This document shows positions 1 to 14,400 of a stretch of DNA of 64,000 nucleotides, piece by piece. The notes beneath the pieces are model-generated. The model did not search any database. It had not been told where the DNA came from and saw only the letters and a list, made by a program, of their open reading frames with translations. Origin of the DNA: Acanthosoma haemorrhoidale (Eukaryota > Arthropoda > Insecta > Hemiptera > Acanthosomatidae); the NCBI GenBank assembly GCA_930367205.1, contig OV884015.1, forward strand, positions 2,852,001 to 2,916,000, in the 5' to 3' direction. The translations under genes and the position numbers were made by a program. The stretch's first letter is position 1; the number at the start of each line of letters is the position of its first letter.

Positions 1-839
1 CTGTTAATCTCCCTACAACATTTTATTAAAAGCACTTTCGAAACACTTATGCTGTCATCATCTGATAATACTATAGTTCAAAATAAAAAATTAAATTAAA
101 CTGAGTCAAAGTAGAATGCATAAAAAATATTACAAAGAAATTTTATCATTAAAAATTTGGAAAACTTATATGAACATTCGACTATTTTAAAATAATCTAT
201 CTCCTTAATCATCAACTGGAGAGCTTACTTAGAAATAGTGGGAGTGGGACTCTTGTCATAGGACGTTTTGATAGTTATGAGTTTGCTGTTAAGATATCGG
301 TTAGTGATACTTTAAGGGAGAGCCATCTTGTTGGCCCAATTCCTGTATATGATGGAAGTAGGGATTCTTACATCCCCAAAGATGTTCCTTGTACCTCGTG
401 TTTAATTTCATATTCCCCCTGCAATTTATAAGCCCACAACTGTTCCTTCATACCTGTAGGATTTTTAGTGTGGGAAGTCATCCTATGAAGGAATTGCCAA
501 CAGAAAAACGAACTTGTATCCCAGATTTTATGATTATGATACTTCTCCCTAGTTTCTATGATATATCGCTATGATATGCCTATGCATACTATCAGGGCTA
601 GCTGCCTATATTTCTTTCGGCTGTCTGCTCTTGTCAAATGTTGCAGCAACAGTCTGAAAAATGAACAAGTATGTATGTATAGATAGAGTACTGATAAGGA
701 GAAACACTTCCACTACAAACACCTCTCTTCTGTCTCTAAGCTGCACAATACTACCCTCCGGCCATCCCATGTAATACTTCCTGCATCAATTAATTATTTA
801 TTTATGCTCATTAGTTATGTTATTTCAAAAATCACACCT

Positions 840-1400
840 TACCGAAAAATTAGTTTTAATGTGGAGTAACACACAATGAGGTTTTTTCCTAATAATTTCC
901 AGTCCAAGTCTTTTGCTTTCAGACATGTATATGGATTTCTTGGAATAGCACTGCATTATGTCTGATGAAAATCCCCCTTTCAAAAAAATTATATTTTATA
1001 TTAGGTCTGTGGATGATATTTTAATATGATGGTTACTGAAAATGATATTATCGAACTTTTAACACATCTAAATTGCATTAAGTTCACATTTGAGGTAGAA
1101 AGCCAGGGAGAGATAAACTTTTTAGATAGAAAAATAAATAAGAAGGGGGATTAATACAGTTTAGGCATTTACCCTAAATTGTCATGATCAACATATCCAC
1201 CTACAATCAATTCATGATGAATCACAGAATGGCAATGTTTAGGTTGTCAACCTTGTTTAGGTGATCAACTGCCTTAAAAAAATTCAATGATTACAAAGAA
1301 TATAACCGAGAATGAATGGAATGACATAAAACGCATTGTAGCTAACAACAGATACAGTGAGATTTGTGTATATTTGTTAATTTTAAATTACAACTATATG
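840..1400 (+). pseudogene. Penelope-like retroelement reverse transcriptase remnant
   Basis: With several frame changes and stops, the plus strand reads in order: a degenerate segment with MYMDFLE (compare xMxDLE upstream of the catalytic box), RSVDDILI (the YxDD-type box), THLNCIKFTFEVESQGEINF, where the final NFLD-type motif is typical of Penelope-like RTs, and then NHRMAMFRLSTLF and YKEYNRE. That order matches the RT core of Penelope-like elements. No GIY-YIG endonuclease or LTR-like ends were seen. It lies in the last visible bonus intron, antisense to the gene, and is clearly non-functional. Confidence 0.65.
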
Positions 1401-2271
1401 TAATAGCACACAAAAAAAATCAACAAATCACATAAGGCGAAAGCGAATTAAAAACATTAACAGGACTTCTGTTAGAGTCTAAATGCTCAGCATTTTCTAG
1501 AGTTATTCTGGAAATAAATAACTCTAACCTTATATAACTGCAGAGAGTCAATAGGTATATGTAACATTATAGGGAAGGAGTTAAAGACGATATTTTGGTA
1601 TTAATATAAATACCAAAGTATAAAGGAAGTATCCTTGTGTGATTCTTCATGACTAAGACTTCTTATACTGTACCATAAAACAATTCCAACAAAAATGAAA
1701 ATCAGCTGGAAACGAGTTAGCTCAAAATAGCCCGACTGCAGTAGGTACATCACACTAAATACAAAAAAGGGGGTCAGCTTTCAAGACATTTCTCTTTCTC
1801 TCTTAACCTACAATAAGTGACTTTGGTCACATAAACCTCCAAAATATTCCAGTTCTACTCTCTGGTGGTGAAAGCCTAAACACCGCAAAGTGTAAGGAGA
1901 TATGACAGGAAACTGGTAACCAGTAACTTCGCTAATGAAGCCCTCCAAAATACTGAACAACAATATATTAAAGTTAGATAAATTTTGAAAATAATGATAC
2001 CCAAAACATATAAAAAGATTTAAAATAAACTTGGTATAATGTAATAAATTAAAGTAGTTTATAATTTTGAAGCACAATGCAAATTAGAAATTGCAACACT
2101 ATTGCATTAAAGTTGGATAAATGCTGCCACACTTATTTTTAAAATAGTTTTTTATTCCCTAATTTTTGTTGATAACAGTTTTTACACTCTTTATAACATT
2201 CCCTTTTTCTTTTGTTGTTATCAAGGCCTGAACTAGACAAAGTCCCGAAAGAGGAAATAATAAATACCAAC

Positions 2272-2443
2272 CTGAGGAGGCACAGGCTGACGTAGGCCGA
2301 GGCTGGCTTCCTGACAGTATATCTCGAGGAGGAGGCGACAAGCAGCCCTCACCTCCGAATTGGTAAGGCAGAGGCCAGCAGGGTCAGAGTCTGCCACTGG
2401 GTCGACTGTCTTACACAACAAGCACTGCCAGTCACCTTTCGCT
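2272..2443 (-). CDS. bon: bonus exon 17: end of PHD finger and first bromodomain helix
   Basis: After acceptor TGGTTTCAG the exon reads AKGDWQCLLC, giving the last PHD ligands C989 and C992. A helix follows (EVRAACRLLLEIYCQEASLG) that aligns with the first helix of the TIF1 bromodomain, and the exon ends LRQPVPPQ at the weak donor CAG|GTTGGT. The remainder of the bromodomain should follow in an exon outside the window. Confidence 0.9.
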
Positions 2444-5400
2444 CTGAAACCATTTCCATTGACTTTATGCTCAGCATTTGTAACCATACTTTATAGCAAT
2501 AAATAAAATAAATAAAAATACAAAATAAAACAAATACTGTTTCTAAGTTCTTCACAGTTTTTCTGCCTCAACTTGTATTGCTTCAGCGCAAGTACTGTGT
2601 TTTGCTGATGCCGACATTCCAAATATAATGCTGCCTCGATGGCCTGACCTCCTGTAGCTTCTACCAATATGAAAATATGAAGTATGAGGTTATATGATAT
2701 ATGAGGGCCCTCATGTCAAATATGTTACCGTAAACTGCACAAAATCGTCATCAATACCTCTCTTCTCCAACAATTCTAAACTGAGAACATCTTCTTTCAA
2801 GCATCTATAAACAACTGAATTCCCAGGTGTTAATAAAAAACGGTGCTTAATAAATGGAAACTCAGGTAAATTTTTTTTTTTTTTATTCGTTAGTTAACTG
2901 GTCCTAAAACCGAATAATTCGGCTTATTGGCTGAAACAAAGAAGACTTCAAAGAGAACATTTGAACTAGGTTGAAAATGTATGGCATTACAGATGCTTAG
3001 AGTGTCATCGCTTTCTGAAGGCTTATTGGGTTATTGGAAACTACATTTTTTTATTTGGATGGACCAAAATCCTGTTTCATATACATATATATATAAATTA
3101 TATTATTAAAATATTTACGTTCTTTTAAAAGATAACGTAATTTTATTTTTAACTTTAAATTTATTTTATTAGTGATTAACTGCTGTTTAAGGTTCTTTTA
3201 AACAAAATAATCATGGCAAAAGATTATATTTAATTACAAATAAACAAAAAGAAACTTATATTAATTATACTTGTCTATATTTTTTTCCTTTTTCTTTCTT
3301 CAATGGTCTTCTTTCTTAATTAAATTAACTCTTCTTCCTGGTATAACTTCTCTTCCTTTCCGCTTCCAGGCCAACAACAAATAACTTACAGAACTTTTTA
3401 TTTCATCACTTGACTCAGACACATATATCACAGGCTTATCCCAAACTAGAGAGAGAATAATTCTGCGTTCTCCTCATAAAACAACAACTATACTATATCA
3501 CGGGCCAAAACTAGAGAGAGAATAATTCTGTGTGTGTTTTTATCCTGACCACACAACTATACTATAAAAGTTTTTCCATTATCACTAGACCCAGACACCT
3601 ATACACCAGGCCGGTCCCATAACTAGATAGAGAATTATTCTGTGTGTTTTCATCATCACAACAACCAGTATACTATCTTTTGTTTTTTTCATCCACTCTC
3701 AATTGTTTTTATTTTGCCTTCTTGATAAGTTGGATTAAATATTTATATACAAACTCCACAATATCTAATATCCCAACAATATATATTGTTGTGATATTAG
3801 ATATTGTAAAATTTGTGTATAAAGAAATTGAAATATAAAGATTTAATCCAACCTTGTATCAAGAAGGCGATAAAAACTAGAGGAAGGATGAAAAACAAAA
3901 TGGCTATTGGTTGTTGTTGTTCTGAGGGAACACAGTAAGTTAGGTCACTCTAGTTTTGGGATCAGCCCGTGATACAGTTAACCAGTGAGTAAGAAAAACT
4001 TTAAAAACTTCTTTTAGTTAATGACTGTGGACTAAAGAAGAACAGAAGAGAATTTTTTTTGATTGAAGATGAATGAAGAGAATTAAAGAAGAAAAGGAAG
4101 CGAATTTATAGACAAGTATTTATATATAATTAATTTAAGTTTTTTTTATTTGTAATTAAATCCACCTTTTGCCAGAATCATTTATTTATTAGCAGAACCT
4201 TAAAAACCTCAAATAATAAATAAAAGATATAAATAATAAGAAAAATTTTTAAAATAATTTTAATTTCTTATAAAAAACATAATAATATATATATTATAAA
4301 TATATAAATATATATATATTTTCAACTAAATGTTGATTTTAAAAAAAATTCAATTTGATCCTAAAAACATTGTTAAAATACATCAAAGCAAGGAAGATAT
4401 ATGAGATAACAAGGTATTAAGAAAGGGAAAATACCTGTGACCTGTGTTAACAATAAGCCGACCAGCTGAAATTTGGATATCCTGAAAAGGGCTCCTAGAT
4501 TGAAATGATCTAGAAATCTATCAAACCCTCTTCCCAACATGAAAAATGGTTTATTTAACCCCCTTTTTCAAAATTGGCCTCTTCATAAAAGATGTAAATT
4601 TTAAAACATTATAAAAAAGGGATTAGTAAGAAGTAAATGATGACCTAATGTATAAATCGACTTTTAAATTTTATACCGAACAAAATCTAAAACTGAATGT
4701 TTACTAATGACAAGCATCAGCTGGTTCAGTACAAAACCAAGTGGAGGTACAGAAATGTTACTAGCTATCACCAAATGTCCATTGGCAACAATACATGCAC
4801 AATTCTTGGATTGACCTTATCAAATTTCCCAGACTACCAGAGGCACATGAGCACTTTTAAAATTAATGTAGCACACCACATACAAATAACTAAATAATCA
4901 AATTAAAAAATTAAATTTTTGTTGTTCATAGTTTTTCCCTCCTATTTTCTTCATAGATACGACAAGAAAGGTGAGGCAACTACACTGATCCATATCAAAC
5001 TTAGTAGGGATTTAGATCCCTACTTACTACATATGATAACACCAGTCCAGTCTCCATAAATAAATTATCACATATAATTACAATATGAAAATGTTTGAGC
5101 TTTTTTTCTTACTTATAGAGATTAAACCTAATTGCTGTTAAGCTCTTCTGAAAGGGAATAAATTAAGATTTTAAGGTTGCATTATTGTAGATGAGGTATG
5201 AAGGTTCATACAGAATAAAATACATTGACAAAATAATTTTGCTCAATCCAAACAAATTTCATTATTGATTGCTATGGAAATTCATATATTGTGTAGCTTT
5301 GAAAAAAATATTAAGTCACTGTTTTCCTACAAATTTATTTAGACTTACTTTCCGTGAAGCGTGTCTAAGTTTTTATAAATTATTATTATTGATTATTTTT

Positions 5401-8400
5401 TTCATAACATACTTTAAAAAAACAAATTAAATAGTGAATGATAACCTTATCAAAAATGTAGAACAATGAAAACAATATTACAAAATGGAGTTTAAAAAAA
5501 AAAAAAATTTCTCGGCTCCTCAGTAAAAATGCCCAGATAAGTGAGAGATATTTTTTGAACTAGTATCACCAAAAAAGTTTAATTAAAAATGGTAACTCCA
5601 TGACCCCAGCCTCCCTTGTAATATGTTACTCCTGAGATGATTGTGTTAGTCATACCTAATTAAATATTAGTTTTAAACAATTTGATGAATATTGCATGAA
5701 GACATACTTACTCATCAAGTGTAACAACAGGAATATGGCAGCCATAGTGGAATGCCCTTGGACAGACATCACAGCACACTAGATCTCCACCATCCATGCA
5801 TACACCACACCAATCTTCATGAGAATCTTCACAGCAAAGGATTCAATTAGTATTTAATTGATTTTATTTTTGTATATCTTAAAATAATAATACAGAAACA
5901 AACAGTTGCAGCTACAGTGCTGCTAGTCAGTGGAGAGGAACCTAGTTAGCGAATGTAAGAAATAAAATATGGCAGAATTTGAGCACATTTTTAAACTCTT
6001 GTAATAATATTTAATGGCCTTATTAGATGTGGTACAATCCCCATCTGAATGAAAACAACTAAATGGTATATACTGTATTTTGCATTGGCTTTCGGGAAAA
6101 AATAGCTTGAGAATTGCAAGCATGAAGAGCTTCATTTTATAGTCGATAAAGTGAATGCCCCTAAACAATTAATTGTTAATTATTATATTTGGTAATTGGG
6201 TGAGCTCTAGCATTTCTTCAACTGCTTGTAATATTCTTCAAATCTTGTAATAATATTTCTTGTAGGAAGAGAAAGAACATCATGTGATTTATTTATATTA
6301 TAAAACACAAAGTGTCTCTCCAAAGGCTCTTTATTATCTGAGAGATGGCAGTATTTCTATGCTAAACTATGCTAAACAGTCACTTTAAACTCACCAAATA
6401 AAACATATTAAAATAAAAATATACGCGAATATTATAATAATATTACACTTTTGGACAATTACTTCGACAATGTCGATAACAATGATATTACAGTATGACC
6501 TTTATTAGATAGTTCCTTTTGACACAGCGTTCACATACCTCTTATAACATTTTCATATTTTTCTAATTGGTGAGTGTGAAAAGTCTGTGTAGTAGCATAG
6601 TTAGAACTGTCAGTTCCCAGATAATAAAGAACTTGTGGAGATACTTTATTTTATTATTCAATCCATTATTATACAAGTGCAGCCAAAATATGAATACTAA
6701 ATGAATGAGTGTTTATGAGTTGTCTGAAATCCAACCTAAAATTTTAAAAGAATAAATAATTTAAATGCAATTATAATTTAAGTACAATTTTGTTTTATTA
6801 TATTATAAAACCTGATTTTATTTGTTGAATGTAACGAGGACTTAATGAATTTTGCCACGTGGAGACTATTTTTCTATATCTTTATAATACATAAACTACT
6901 ACTTTTTTGTAATTATAAATGCACCTCATCTTTTAAATTATATATTTATTTATTTTTTAAATTCTGCGTTTAATAAACCTGTCCAAACCATTTTTAACCA
7001 GAATTAACGTAAGGGAGGGGGAAGGTTGGGAGGTATGTTTTCCAAATGAAGCTTTTTAGGCCCCTTACTTTTTTTAATTTTTAATCATAATTCTCAGTTA
7101 TTTGTTGCCAGTATTTGCCATGTTCTAATTCTTAGCTACATAATTTTTACTTTGTACAAAATAATTAAAAAATAAAATGTAAACAAGCACACAATTTCCC
7201 CCATGGGGATAATTTGGTGGTAATCCATCTGTACATCTCCTAAACTGTGAATGTTAAAATAATTGTGCAAGTGGGTGGTAGAAATCCAACTTAAACATGT
7301 TTCACTTGGTTTTAATTAGGAAAAAAAATCTCTGAGGTGGGTCATCAGCAGATAGGATTCCTGGCATGTAGGCAGGTCAGTTGTAACTTCATTCACTGGT
7401 CACTAGAGGCATATATCATCAAATACTCATGATAACTTACTAACTGTTTTAGATAACTTTTGTAGCCAAATTCCACAAAACAAATTTGCCTTTTGATATT
7501 TCACTGTTTGAAGGCTCGCTATTTCTTCACTAAGGGTAAAGTCTTCTTTAGTAATAATTTAAAAAATGGTGTCGCATCCAGGGTCTTTTAATCTGTAACC
7601 TCATATTTTTGACGGGAACAAATGATCCATCATCCAGAGGTTGAATTTTATCTGAGGAGTGAGCTGGTAGATTTGAGATGTGGATATTATTTTCAATAGT
7701 CAGCTATTGAAACTTTTTTATTCAGATACAAAGCTAAATAATAAGCTCTGCTCTGAATTGTGGCCATCATGACATGACCAAGATCAGTTTTGGTCATTCT
7801 TACATCCAAGTGACAAGTTTCTTGAAATAGAAGAAAAGTCTTTTTGTTTTGGCAGCTGTGGCTCCTTGAGGCCCATTTGCACACTAACTCAGTGCTATAC
7901 AAATCCTTGCACCTGTTCAATCAAATTTAACTGCGGATTCATACTAAGTGCCTTTTTCTGCTGACACAATCGAACTGGAGTATCGTGTTTTGCCAAGATG
8001 CATCACTTGAACTGGACCTTTTATCTTACATTATGGTACTTTATTAGCTAATATGCCTAAGAACTTTGCAATAGATTTATAAGAAGCCCATTGTACCCTG
8101 GTCTTTTTTTATAGGTAATGCTTTCTAAGTTCTGCATATCTTCTTAAAAATCTCCTCATCCACTCACTACTAGGTACTGCTTTGTTTCTAGGATGAAATG
8201 GACAGGGTATTTGTTTCAGTTTAAAATATTCTTGAACAATAGATATAATCTCTGACCTTGTCAGTCGCTGCTGTAGTTCACTACAGGTACTTGATATTAT
8301 CAGCTAAATCTTGCTTTATTTCTTGTGGAACAAGTTTTCTTCCTGCTCGTAAATTAGGGTAGTATTGCGTTTTATCGTGGTTCTAAGAGTATTTTCTGCT

Positions 8401-11400
8401 ATACCTAATTCTTTTGACACATTCTCCTATCTGAACTCTTTCCACTTGTATAACATTTTTTTAAAGTTTTTCTAGGAAATTGATAGTTTTTAGGCATTTT
8501 AAAACAATTGGCTCAACAATAACCAATAAATAATTAACACACTGTGTTAAAACCTCTTCAGACCACTCCAATATAAAATTAAAAACAACAGTTAGTAACA
8601 ATCTAAAAAGTGGAAAACACTGAAACAAAAACAAAGAATGTTACCACACACATAGGTAGCATCCAATTTCCCTAGTGTGGGTAATTGGGTGGTACGATGG
8701 GTGGAACTTAAAATTATCTATTTAGAGAGGGCCACACTATTGAAACTACAGCTTTATTTAAAATTTAAACACAAAAAAACATTTGTTCATACAAATAAAT
8801 CATTTAAAAAAATAACACCCTATTCCATTTTCCACATTTAATCCACATTCCACATATAAACTAATCTCCCTATAAAACCCTCCTTTGAGTCAATGGATCA
8901 AACTGGTAAGACCATTGCTTCATGTTATTGGGTTACTTAATAGACACTTTATTAGCTATTAGCTATCCATTCCATATGGTTATAATATTCAAATTACACA
9001 TCAATATAAATATTTAAAAAAAAATGTAATATTTACCACCCTGCTCCCCCTTTCTATCCTATTTCCTACCTTCTCTGTCCTCTGTGGACGGTCGATCGCT
9101 GGCGATTTCCACTTTATCTAAACTCTTGTTCAATTCGTTCAGAGTAGATAACACATCAGCAAAATCCTGAAAAGAGGCAATAGTAGATATTAAATGCAAT
9201 TACAAAACACAAAGCTTAACGTTTTATTACATTACTGGCTGAAGACTGACTTGCAACAGAAGAGAAGATGGAGGCTGAGACTCTCAACATCTGATCAATA
9301 CTGACTTTATGTAGACAAGAACGAAGATGTCCGTCTACCAGAAAACCAGTGTTTTGTAGTCTAGACAACAAATCTATGCGACAACATTCCTAGCAAAATC
9401 TGATGATATTCTCATTCTTCACTTGCAACATTCAAATCCTAGACTCTTCCAGTTCCTTCTTACCTCTAGTCTAACCAATTGTTCCCCAAAAGAGTTACAT
9501 AGCACCATATGTTTGTTTCAACCATTTTCAGAACCTCACAAAGCTAAAATGCATTAGGCCAACTCTTTCGTACCATATTTAAGTATTTGGTTTGCTCTTC
9601 TGTTTATTTACATAGATAGAATGCAGAAAGTCATGTTACCATGAGGCTAGAATGCTGAGAGGCATATACTTCATTTTAGACTAGTAGGGCAGTATAAGTA
9701 GCTTAAAACTTATTTTCTTTACCATTATTTTTAATATTCCCCTATTTTTTCTTATTCATTTCTTTTTATATGGTCATTTGAGGTGGAAAACAGAATACTA
9801 AAAAAGAAATGTATCCTCAATTAAATTTAACACAATATTAAGTTTGTCAGCAGGACAATCTTAAATGTTTGTTATTCTAAGAGGACTATGTCTCAGAATT
9901 AAGTGATTAAAATTATATCTTAGTCAATGAATTTTAAACTTTTTTCATACTTCCTCTAATTGTTGTTTAATCATCACTTAATTAACTTATGAAGAAGAGT
10001 TATGGAATATAAATAAAAAATTTCAGGTAGATTAAATAATTTTCATGACCACTATTGCAACATGCAGACAAGCAGGAAAAAGGCAATCAACTGGCCCTGA
10101 ACCAGAATGGAAATATAGCTTCTCCATTCAGTTTCAGCTATAAACAAACATAAATGGACCGAAATACAAAAAAAATTGATATGAGCTTTACCTCAGGGAT
10201 GTGGTTGGGTTCCTGTTTGATAGTAGGTGCCGGAACTGGCTTGGTAGGTCTGGTTGGGAGCAAGCTAACCTCCGGCTTCTGTTTGAGGAGTTGGATATGG
10301 CTTGGCAGAACATTGTCTTCCTGCTGGGGTCTATTTCCAAACAGTCGGCAGCTTGCTGTCTCCATCTGGTGTTGGCTAGCCCCAGTGTCCTGTTCCATCA
10401 GTTGAGGGGGGCTGATCAACACCTTCTTGATGTCGAGGTGAGGGGTCGGGGGAGGTTCCCCGCACTTCGACGGCATTTGTACTGACTCTGGGATGTGCCA
10501 TAATTGCTTTGTGAAGTTAGAAAAAAGAAAAAATTTAAAATTAACTTATAATTAAAGCAGTCAAAATTATTTAAAACAAAAATAAACCTTGATAGACAAA
10601 ATGGAACTGAATGGTTAAAGTGGTAATAAGCAATAAGCATCATCAAGTTGATAATATATCTACAGACAGAACAAGAAGCAGAGAGAGAAGAGCACACATA
10701 TTATTCACAAGATGCACTTCGTTTTCATGTTTAAAAAGCTCCCTTGTAGTGTTATAACTGTAGTATTGTAATATGTAGATAAAAAAAAATCAAAAAGTGA
10801 TTTACATATGGCTCTTGAAATTCTCTTAATTAATGAAGGCACTATTAAAATATATTGTACCAGACAGTTTTTTAAGTGCTATAGGAAAATTGATTTTCAA
10901 ACACAATAATTATTGGTGGAAGAGAAAAAATAGTGTCACATCTCGGGACCTACTCAATTTTTATTCAGACGCCCTTACAAGCTAGGCTATTACTGTTGTT
11001 TCCAGCCATGTACTAAATATTACATTTAATTTAGTTAATAAAATATCTATTTAATACATCTGTCAAAAGCAAACAAGGTCTTGGAAAATGAAAAATGACT
11101 ACATTCAAATAGTAAACTGTTAAAAAAATCTCACAATTCACAATGTTTTCAAAGTTAAGATGGATAAAAACGCATCTGAACAGAAATCAGAAAGTGCAAG
11201 TTCCATTCTTGGCTAAGTCACTATAATTTATGGGTATAAAACATGCTCACAAGATTACAAACCTCAAAAAATAATTATTAATATATTAATAAGTTTGAAT
11301 CAATTTACTATTTTTGAAAACATTCAGTCAACATGGATTCTGTTTAATTTTAATTAGTTAGTAATATAATACCTAAACTTTGTTGAATTTGTTGTCAGTC

Positions 11401-14400
11401 GTGAGGATATCAATTGATTGAAGTGTTAATTGGGAATTCGGCTTGGGTTGATGAAAAAGAGATAGTAAACTTTCATCAACTTTATTTGTGTACATTTACT
11501 TCTAATATATATATTATTAAGTTTTCCACGAATAAATTTGATGAACAAATGCAATATAAACTCTCAACAAATGATACAACTCAATAATTTCTAAACATTT
11601 TTGTGTAAAGCAGAAAAATATATAGGCTCCCTAAAATTTATAATAATACTAGTTAAGTTACCACTTTGCATCATAAGCTGTTAGACCACATGCAGTGTTA
11701 GTTGGTTATATATTGGTTATGAAATAAAGCGAACTATTATTAAGTGTAATAAACATTAAATGTAAAGAAGAATTGAGTGCAAAATATATCCAACACCAAT
11801 GACGTTTGTAACGAAGAAAAATTATATTCCAAATACTGACTTAAATGGCAGCTTGTAATAAGGAGATGATTATGAAATTTTATTGAAAGATCAAATTAAG
11901 TCAAAACTTATAACCGGAAAATTGAAAAACTTCAAAAATAGAGGTATACCCCATCATTTCAATTATAAATGAAATCGAGTTTGTTACCTTAAACTAGAAA
12001 AACTTAACTGGACAAGGTTTCGAATTCAAATTCCCTGATGTAAGTGACTAAATAAATTGATACTTTCAAAAACAATTTCTATGATAAAAAGAGAAATTGT
12101 GGCCAAGTAGTTCAAACTTTGACTTAGTGGTTTTCACTTACTAAAGCAGTGACATATTTCATCATTAAGTTACAATACATAATCACAAAGAATAGTACTA
12201 AAGGTGTATAAAAATAAAAATATAATATTTTCTCTAGTGGTATGTGATGAGTTGGTTAATTAATAACTTAAATAATTTGAATAAATCAGCCACAGCATTT
12301 CAATATAAACTACAATTTTTAAAATGAACTATGTTATAGGCGATGGATATATATTCCCAGTTAAAAGAGAGAAAAGAAGAAAAAAAGGAAAACGAATGAC
12401 CAAAAACAAATTGTAATTAATTGTTAGTGTTATTAAATATTTTGAATGAAAAGGAACAAACTTTCGGCTTGGACCGTGAATAGACTTTGCCAAACTGCTG
12501 TGTAACCGTCCCCACACCCACTTCCACAATAGCAACCTCATCTCTTCCACTTCCACCACCTGGGTTCAGTGGGATCTGTTAATGCAAAACCACTTTTTCA
12601 CTCATTATCCATTTAACAGTAATACAGTCAACAAAATTAAAGTAAAAACATATACTTACAAAAATAAAAAATCATTGAAACACTATATTAAAAATAATGA
12701 GGAGCTGCTGAGTTGTAATAGGGTTACTATCACACAGTAAATCAATCAATTAATGACAATAATTTTGAAACAAAAATGTTAAATTTTGACAAAAACGAAT
12801 TCAGAAATTTAAATAAGAAAAAATATTGTAAACTCAATATTCACTACTAATAAATTAATGTTAATTCATTCCATACTCACAATGCATGTTTTCTTGCTAA
12901 AACATTCTCACTAGGCTTATCCAAATAGAATTTTTCTCAACTTTAACTTATTCAGGCTAAAATTAAAAGGTCTTGAGCTAGATATGTGAAGCATATTCCC
13001 CACTTCAACATAATGCCCCCCCCCCACTATTAAATAAAATAAATACATTAAAAAAAACTTTTCTATTCAAGTAACATAAAAAGCCATCCATTACTCCATA
13101 AATACAGCCACCAACTAACAGTAACACTTGACCAAATCAGCAGTAATATGAAAAAGCATTACTAAATACAGAGCAACAAACAAATTGCTTTATAAATGGA
13201 TATTTTCCTTCCAACCTTCCAGTTTTCATTTATGAATTTCACAGTTGTCTGCAACAAGAAGAATCCTGCCCTGTCTGCCAAACATTTCAATGAAATGTTT
13301 TTTTGATAATAGTTCAAAAAATATTTGACATGATTTTTGAGCATTTATTCTAAAGGCCTAGGCAAAGCTCCAGAAGGACTTAAAATAAACTATTGGTGCT
13401 GAAAATTGAGAGTTAATTATTATATTTTTATATGGATGAAAATAGCTTTTAGCTAGCTCCATATTCCCTTTATTTTAGGAATAGAATCAGAAAAAAAAAT
13501 AGGCTTGGATAAATTAAAAATAGTTTAATGTAGTGTAAAAACACATAAAAAAAACTCAAGTTCTTTTTAACCTCATAAAAAAAAAATGATAAAAATGTGC
13601 CCTATTCCCCAATAATTTTTTCGATGGCCTTCCAGGGGCCATTGGCAGAAACACCTGAACATGTCTTATAAGGGTTGTTCATTAAATGTCATATTTTTCG
13701 ACTTAGTTATTATCAAAAAAAGTTTCATTAAAATCTGTAACAAATTGCAGGGTTCCATCTTACCCTTTTAAGAGATAAATTGTGGCTGAATTAACAGATA
13801 TATATTACTATTAATTGGATAAACAGTTCTCTGTTGTAATGCCTCTTATCACTTACAGCAATAATCATTAAACAAGAAACCAAAACACATAAAGCCAAAA
13901 CCTGGTGCAGAGCTCAAACTTAAATTATGGGAAAATGTAAATAAGGAAAATCAGATTATATAAGTGAACCTGGAATGAGTATGGAGGTGGAGGTGGCCTA
14001 ATTTGGTGTTCAGAAGAACTGGTAAACTTTGCCGACGACAGCTGGACCCTCTCCTGATGAACAGCAGGGACCCGGTCCTGTTGTTGGGTCATCTGTGGAA
14101 TCCTTGTCTGCATCATCGAAGCTCTAGCACCTGCTACTGTGCGATGTAATGACTGAAAACCATCAATTACTCATTAGCTTACACAACTAAACTTTATAAC
14201 AATATGATACTTAAATGGGAACGAACAATTGAAGATATTAAAAAATGAATATTTCTGTAATTAATCTGAAGCTTTAGCAGGAGAGTGGACAAAGAACAAT
14301 TATATAAGCACATAATTCCCACTCGATTCTAAAGGGAAATCCTCGACAGTAAAGTTGTGATTTCACATCCCATGAAGTATCTCGACGACGAAATCATAGT

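Noticed and set aside
1808..2077. 89-codon minus frame just downstream of bonus exon 17, considered as the missing bromodomain part
   Set aside because: It lacks the YY..I..PM.L motif and the rest of the bromodomain pattern, and nothing else in 1-2271 fits, so the exon is assumed to lie outside.
10154..10485. Two plus-strand frames of 83 and 94 codons
   Set aside because: Antisense shadows of bonus exon 14; the minus strand has matching splice sites and phase.
13660..13800. GGGTTGTTCATTAAATGTCATATTTTT, considered as a mariner end
   Set aside because: Resembles a mariner terminal repeat only loosely, and no transposase or partner end is nearby.
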